Positions 7,701 through 10,473 of a stretch of DNA of 10,473 nt are shown in pieces. This DNA comes from an uncultured Bacteroidota bacterium (lineage in GTDB: Bacteria > Bacteroidota > Bacteroidia > Chitinophagales > Chitinophagaceae). The notes beneath the pieces are model-generated. The model was not told where the DNA came from, made no database searches, and worked only from the letters and a program-made list of their open reading frames with translations. Location of the stretch: NCBI GenBank assembly GCA_946479535.1, contig CAMLGP010000050.1, forward strand, positions 1-10,473. The letters are read 5' to 3'. Every line of letters begins with the position of its first letter. Within the stretch, counting starts at the first letter, position 1. Position numbers and translations under genes: made by a program.

Positions 7701-8045
7701 GGTAATTTCAAATATGAGCCAAATGATAAGATCGTAGCTGCAGCTGATTATTATGCAACCTATATAAACGATAACAGTACCGGATGGCCCCCAGATAGAG
7801 TATTCAATAATGATTATATTAAACTCAGGGAAATATCAATTGATTACTCCATCCCAAAAAGGATTTCGGACATGCTGAAGCTGCAAAAGGTTAGTGTAAA
7901 TCTTGCAGTGAGAAATATTGGATATATATACAAATCAGTTCCTGATATTGATCCGGAATCTGCATTGAGTGCTCAGGGATTTGTTGAAAATTCATTCTAT
8001 CCTTCAGTGCGTACATACAGCTTTGGTTTAAATGTTAGTTTCTAA
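4782..8045 (+). CDS. SusC/RagA-family TonB-linked outer-membrane transporter
   Basis: A 1087-residue outer-membrane beta-barrel transporter, typical length for SusC proteins. Residues 1-20 are a signal peptide with likely cleavage at VNA|QT. Residues about 23-95 are the CarboxypepD_reg-like Ig domain (VSGIVTDGESKTPLVGVTV to YVGYEVGTVTV). DEVVVTALGIKRDKRSIGYS (104-123) contains the TonB-box region. The plug domain follows, with VNIRIRGAAGL, the SusC signature RPLFVVDGVPI (182-192) and EDIESIEILKGAKATVLYGS (222-241). The remainder is the barrel, ending in YSFGLNVSF with the terminal Phe used in barrel assembly. With SusD it would import a ligand by TonB-driven opening under the lipoprotein lid. 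It has no N-terminal STN signalling domain, so sigma/anti-sigma control is not expected. The plug reads LYGSLALNGVVLITTKGG where LYGSRAANGVILITTKKG is usual. Substrate unknown. Confidence 0.96.
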   Translation: MRKYLLLLVILLGAGLFVNAQTRQVSGIVTDGESKTPLVGVTVETSKRTATAQTGTDGRFTITLPQGKQTLTLSYVGYEVGTVTVPANSNSVTAAMDKKTDAMDEVVVTALGIKRDKRSIGYSTSSVKGPELQLAGTTLNPALALYGKASGVGVNIGSAGPMGGVNIRIRGAAGLESFAKTRPLFVVDGVPIYDQSTSMANTTFDPLNSIDYGSGINDVNTEDIESIEILKGAKATVLYGSLALNGVVLITTKGGKKTKGLGVIVSQQITTEKPFTFIDFQNEYGSGTSIYDTATTVIPGGQRVRFLSTSRFSFGPKFDNSQVMRYDSVMVPYKAYPNNFLDFFRTGSSSRTNVAISGGGAFGSARASFSHVEYNDIIDRARQQNNTFSFNGNFNVSPFAKFEFTTNIYSVNTRNRRPNLQQVVAWGLQRDYDYNSLRDFYLDEGYLRDFDGYALPTSALPPTSGGGLVALLFDQNQNTDLDKKFHTINSLRTTLQFTKQFSLVGQAAIDFTNTDYTTENQIVRLLPQTTGGRFQWRKQNNIVQNYQALLNFEDSYMNNDLNVLAYAGWSYQQVNESNVFAGTGDNGLRFPDWYSIGNDRLGAQDLAKVRGIVKGSELVYGLLGSVTLSWKNTLYLQMDARNDWNSTLPPSNNSYFFPGASLVYTFTNHLKNIPKLRYGKLNLSWADVGGGPNVALQNRYFANNSYSVESIYEGATVVGVLPPTALFLGDIKPFRKREFEIGTNTRWFDHDRVELELTFYTNNIYDQIIPLNINPATGYATANINSGNVKNWGFETMIKAAPFVSDKYRWNVTFTGSRQQSKVIKLYPGIKEQFIDGIGNAVKVKGVPGKPIGDIYMYDYARDPAGNRIVNDDGFYSLDPTKEIKVGNINPKLFGGLYSDFMFKGFNFHVGIDYKYGGKLFSYSNQYLMGNGVIKATLPGRDEAHGGLTYTAGGQTRHDGILLPGVKQIDLGGGNFKYEPNDKIVAAADYYATYINDNSTGWPPDRVFNNDYIKLREISIDYSIPKRISDMLKLQKVSVNLAVRNIGYIYKSVPDIDPESALSAQGFVENSFYPSVRTYSFGLNVSF

Positions 8046-8063
8046 TTACAAAATGTTTTTGCT

Positions 8064-9908
8064 ATGAAACAGTCAATTTATAAAAGCGCACTTATTCTTT
8101 TTGCAATAAGTGTTTTATCGGGGGGTTGTAAGAAGGAACTGGAAAAGCAGTTCAATAATCCCGATGTATATTCAAAAGTGGAAAATCTATTTGGAGGTAT
8201 TTTCCTTTCCATGCTTACTGAGCATAAGATCTTTGTTCAGGATTATGGAGAATTTTACTGGCAAATGAACTCTGGAACAGAAGTTCCAGGATATGCACAG
8301 CTTGCACAACGTTATATCACTGACCGTTATACCTGGTTTTCAGGGTTTGATGATCTCACTGGTATAAATGGTTTCGGCGGCTTAACCGATAATCTCTGGA
8401 ATAACCGCCTTAATGATTTTTATACCCGTGCCAGGTTCTGGGCCGTATTGAATGATGAATTAAGTAAAATAGATGGTGAGAAGTTGACCAATAATAAGAT
8501 CTATTATACACTGGCTACAGTATTGAAAGATTATGTAGCTCTTCAGAATGTTGATTTTTATAATAGTATTCCTTATTCACAGGCATTTAAAGGCAGTGAG
8601 GCAGTATTCTATCCCAAATTTGATGATCCTAAGGAGATCTATGTTTCCGTGATGACTGAGCTGAAACAGATCTACACTGATCTTCCCGGTATATACAATG
8701 CAATGACCGATCTGGGTAAAAACCTTTTTGGTACAACAGATATTGCCCTGAATGGTAACATTGATAAGTGGTTGCAATTCATCAACTCCATCCGTTTAAA
8801 ATATGCTGTAAGGATCTCGGGTGTTGATGATGCCCTGGCAAAATCAACTATCCAGGATGTGCTGAGCAAGCCATTGCCAACAACTGATCTTTTACAACCC
8901 ATTGTTGTGGATGTAGCCCCTGAAAGCAATGGTTTCTGGATCCGTGGGCTGGGCGAGAATTCTTTCGCAAGCTTCATTCCTGATATTATCATGAAGAGAA
9001 TGAATCGTGATCAGGCCAGCTATCAGCCAGGCATTGATGATCCCCGTTTGCCTGTTATTGCCATGCCAACGAAATATATTGATGGCGCGTACAGCCCAAC
9101 TGTCAATACACGTAAATACATTGGTGTAAGCTATAACACAGATGCACAGAAACCTGACTATGTGGCTGGTGAGCGTTATGCTACCACTCCCAACAGTTTT
9201 ATTGCTTCTCTGCAGCAAAATGCAAAATCGCAGTATAACTATACCACCTATACGCATAATGCCAAATTCCCTGCCTATATGATGTCTGTGGCAGAGGTTG
9301 ATCTGCTGCTCGCTGAAGTTGCCCTCAAAAACCTCGGCAATACTGGTAAAACTGCGTCCCAGCATATTAAGGATGCTATTGCGCACTCTACTGATTTCTG
9401 GTATGCAAGAAATGAAGAAAGCCGCATGTCTTCTTCATTTAAGGCAAAAGCGATTTCTGGAAACTACTTTATTGGCCCGGCAACTTTCGCTACCAACCGT
9501 TTTGGAGAGGATTCAGCCATCTACTTCCATCCTGCAAAACCTTCCGCTGCTATTGTGAATCAGTATGCTGATTCAATTGCGAATCGTTTCAATACACGTG
9601 CAAACCTGGAAGACAAAATGGAGATTTTGATGCAGCAGAAATATATTCACCTGAATATAGTTGCACCATTTGAACTATGGGCAGAATTGAGAAGGACAAG
9701 GCATCCTTTCCTGGAACCAATGACCTTCTCTCCCAAAGTGATGAAGCCATTCCCGGAAAGATTGAGATATCCATTGTCAGCAAACCAAACCAATCCAGAT
9801 GAGTATAAGAAAGTGCAGGCGCAAGACAATTTCACAACACCAATATTCTGGGTTCCGGCAGATAAAAAAACAGTGATCCCGTATTATAACGATTATAATT
9901 ACCAATAA
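8064..9908 (+). CDS. SusD/RagB-family nutrient-binding lipoprotein (SusD-like_2 type)
   Basis: A 614-residue surface lipoprotein that starts 18 bp after the susC stop and so shares its transcript. The N-terminus is a lipoprotein signal (AISVLSGGC) with lipidated C22, followed by the charged KKELEK. Family markers are the TPR-like helical stretch with FYNSIPYSQAFKG (165-177), the SusD-like_2 segment GNIDKWLQFINSIRLKYAVR (231-250), FELWAELRRTRHP (536-548) and the C-terminal FPERLRYPLSANQTNP (563-578). The protein caps the SusC barrel and delivers ligand to it. The divergent SusD-like_2 branch pairs with SusCs for varied ligands, not only glycans, so the substrate cannot be inferred. No SusE/F-like gene follows; transcription probably ends at the hairpin at 9953. 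The ATG at 8064 gives a complete signal peptide. Confidence 0.94.
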   Translation: MKQSIYKSALILFAISVLSGGCKKELEKQFNNPDVYSKVENLFGGIFLSMLTEHKIFVQDYGEFYWQMNSGTEVPGYAQLAQRYITDRYTWFSGFDDLTGINGFGGLTDNLWNNRLNDFYTRARFWAVLNDELSKIDGEKLTNNKIYYTLATVLKDYVALQNVDFYNSIPYSQAFKGSEAVFYPKFDDPKEIYVSVMTELKQIYTDLPGIYNAMTDLGKNLFGTTDIALNGNIDKWLQFINSIRLKYAVRISGVDDALAKSTIQDVLSKPLPTTDLLQPIVVDVAPESNGFWIRGLGENSFASFIPDIIMKRMNRDQASYQPGIDDPRLPVIAMPTKYIDGAYSPTVNTRKYIGVSYNTDAQKPDYVAGERYATTPNSFIASLQQNAKSQYNYTTYTHNAKFPAYMMSVAEVDLLLAEVALKNLGNTGKTASQHIKDAIAHSTDFWYARNEESRMSSSFKAKAISGNYFIGPATFATNRFGEDSAIYFHPAKPSAAIVNQYADSIANRFNTRANLEDKMEILMQQKYIHLNIVAPFELWAELRRTRHPFLEPMTFSPKVMKPFPERLRYPLSANQTNPDEYKKVQAQDNFTTPIFWVPADKKTVIPYYNDYNYQ

Positions 9909-9943
9909 AAAAGCTATCCCTATTCCGAATCGATTCGGGTAGC
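9907..9943 (-). terminator. Hairpin with T-tract in the leftward direction (possible minus-strand terminator)
   Basis: GCTA(t)CCC at 9913-9920 can pair with GGGTAGC at 9937-9943. Inside lies the perfect 14-bp palindrome CCGAATCGATTCGG (9925-9938). Read leftward the hairpin is followed by TTTTTT (9912-9907), the layout of an intrinsic terminator facing the susD 3' end. Read rightward no T-tract follows. No leftward gene is visible to its right in the window, so it would stop antisense transcription or act as a second susCD 3'-end stabiliser. The imperfect direct repeat AGCTATCCCTA (9912-9922) / AGCGATCCCTA (9941-9951) flanks the palindrome. Confidence 0.45.
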
Positions 9944-9952
9944 GATCCCTAA

Positions 9953-9990
9953 AAATCAGACCGCTATTACGCGGTCTGATTTCTTCTTTT
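9953..9990 (+). terminator. Intrinsic terminator of the susCD operon
   Basis: A perfect 12-bp stem, AAATCAGACCGC (9953-9964) with GCGGTCTGATTT (9971-9982), encloses the loop TATTAC and runs into the T-rich tail ttcttctttt (9981-9990). It starts 44 bp after the susD stop codon. The GC-rich upper stem and the following Ts make it the strongest terminator in the window, and the A-rich 5' side also supports some function on the opposite strand. Confidence 0.88.
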
Positions 9991-10017
9991 GATTCAATAG
10001 TGTCCAAACCAGATTTT
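9988..10017 (+). promoter_or_regulatory. Weak candidate promoter for the right-edge gene
   Basis: TTTG at 9988-9991 is followed after 18 bp by CAGATTTT (10010-10017), which keeps A..TTT of the TAnnTTTG box but misses its first T and last G. It ends 18 bp before the ATG at 10036. The TTTG overlaps the T-tail of the preceding terminator. A promoter is expected here because the terminator separates this gene from susCD, but the motif itself is poor. Confidence 0.22.
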
Positions 10018-10035
10018 CATATATTGAAAATTTCC

Positions 10036-10473
10036 ATGAGAATTAACTTTTTAAAACCGAATACTCAGAACAGAAAGAAGAGGGCGCTTTTCACTATCTT
10101 CTCCCTGGCAATAGTTTCCTGTTGTTATACCCAGACAACTTATCATTTTACAAAAGGACTATTGCTTACGGCTGGTAGCCGCTATGGTCGTGAAGCGATC
10201 TATACAGATCCGCTTGCCTATAAACTTTATACTAATACCTTGAAACGCCCTGTTGATGGAGATTCCTTCGATGTGAATCAACGTGGACAAGTTATCAAAT
10301 GGCAGGCTATCACTGCAGATAGTCTCAACCGTCTTCGTCGCAGTGGAGGCTTTGGAGGAGGAGGCGGGTTTGGCGGTGGCAGTTATATTTACCTTGATTA
10401 CAATTCTCCCAAAGAACAGATTGCTCTTCTCAATATTAAAGGAAACAATAGCCTTATTTTCAATGGGGAATCA
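10036..10473 (+). CDS. Exported, probably lipid-anchored protein of unknown family, 3' end outside window
   Basis: The frame is open for 146 codons from ATG 10036 to the window edge with no stop. The N-terminus has a basic region (QNRKKR, 11-16) and a hydrophobic core LFTIFSLAIVSC. IVSC fits a lipobox with C29 as the lipidated Cys; C30 follows, and plain signal-peptidase I cleavage near YTQ|T is an alternative. The mature part begins TTYHFTKGLLLTAGSRYGRE and continues with WQAITADSL. Then comes a glycine-rich segment, about residues 103-116 (two Phe among eleven Gly), and a strand-rich IYLDYNSP and IALLNIKGNNSLIFNGE. The pattern suggests a beta-rich extracytoplasmic domain, but I do not recognise the family and assign no function. 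It follows the susCD terminator, so it is a separate transcription unit, though it may serve the same nutrient system. No strong Shine-Dalgarno is visible. Confidence 0.8.
   Translation, partial: MRINFLKPNTQNRKKRALFTIFSLAIVSCCYTQTTYHFTKGLLLTAGSRYGREAIYTDPLAYKLYTNTLKRPVDGDSFDVNQRGQVIKWQAITADSLNRLRRSGGFGGGGGFGGGSYIYLDYNSPKEQIALLNIKGNNSLIFNGES

Noticed and set aside
8892..9386. Minus-strand open frame of 164 codons inside susD
   Set aside because: It is fully antisense to a well-supported SusD coding region, with no recognisable domain. A shadow.
10342..10383. GGA/GGC-rich stretch as a DNA tandem repeat
   Set aside because: It has no fixed repeat unit and is explained by Gly codons in the open frame that starts at 10036.

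Overview
The window looks like chromosomal DNA of a Bacteroidota bacterium, most likely from the Chitinophagaceae. The clearest evidence is an adjacent SusC/SusD outer-membrane nutrient-uptake pair. Weak or absent Shine-Dalgarno sites, A-rich leaders and promoter-like boxes resembling the phylum's TTTG / TAnnTTTG pattern agree with this. Genus and species cannot be fixed from the sequence alone.

Left part (1-3180), a small-molecule response and efflux region. Two genes run leftward: a GyrI-like effector-binding protein (375-788), then a VOC/glyoxalase-fold protein cut by the window edge (1-289). Two genes run rightward from the same 176-bp divergent intergenic region: a GlxA-type AraC regulator with a DJ-1/PfpI sensor domain (965-1963) and, 2 bp later, a Bcr/CflA-type MFS efflux transporter (1966-3180). 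An 8-bp word, GGTATTCG, lies once near each divergent promoter and may be a shared operator.

Right part (3331-9908), a nutrient-uptake locus. A ROK-family repressor (3331-4560) precedes a SusC-type TonB-dependent transporter (4782-8045) and a SusD-like_2 lipoprotein (8064-9908). The pair ends at a strong 12-bp-stem intrinsic terminator (9953-9990). A separate hairpin with a T-tract in the opposite orientation lies just before it. The SusC has no N-terminal STN signalling domain and no sigma/anti-sigma gene is visible, so the ROK protein is the natural candidate regulator. No glycosidase or other degradative enzyme is visible, so the substrate is unknown.

Right edge (10036-10473): the first 146 codons of an exported, probably lipid-anchored protein with a glycine-rich segment. 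I do not recognise its family.

No tRNA, rRNA, CRISPR array, insertion sequence or prophage gene was seen. I found no clearly new system. The best leads are the divergent-promoter repeat pair, the palindromes around the ROK/susC control region, the paired terminators after susD, and the truncated Gly-rich protein. No gene-free stretch exceeds 300 bases.
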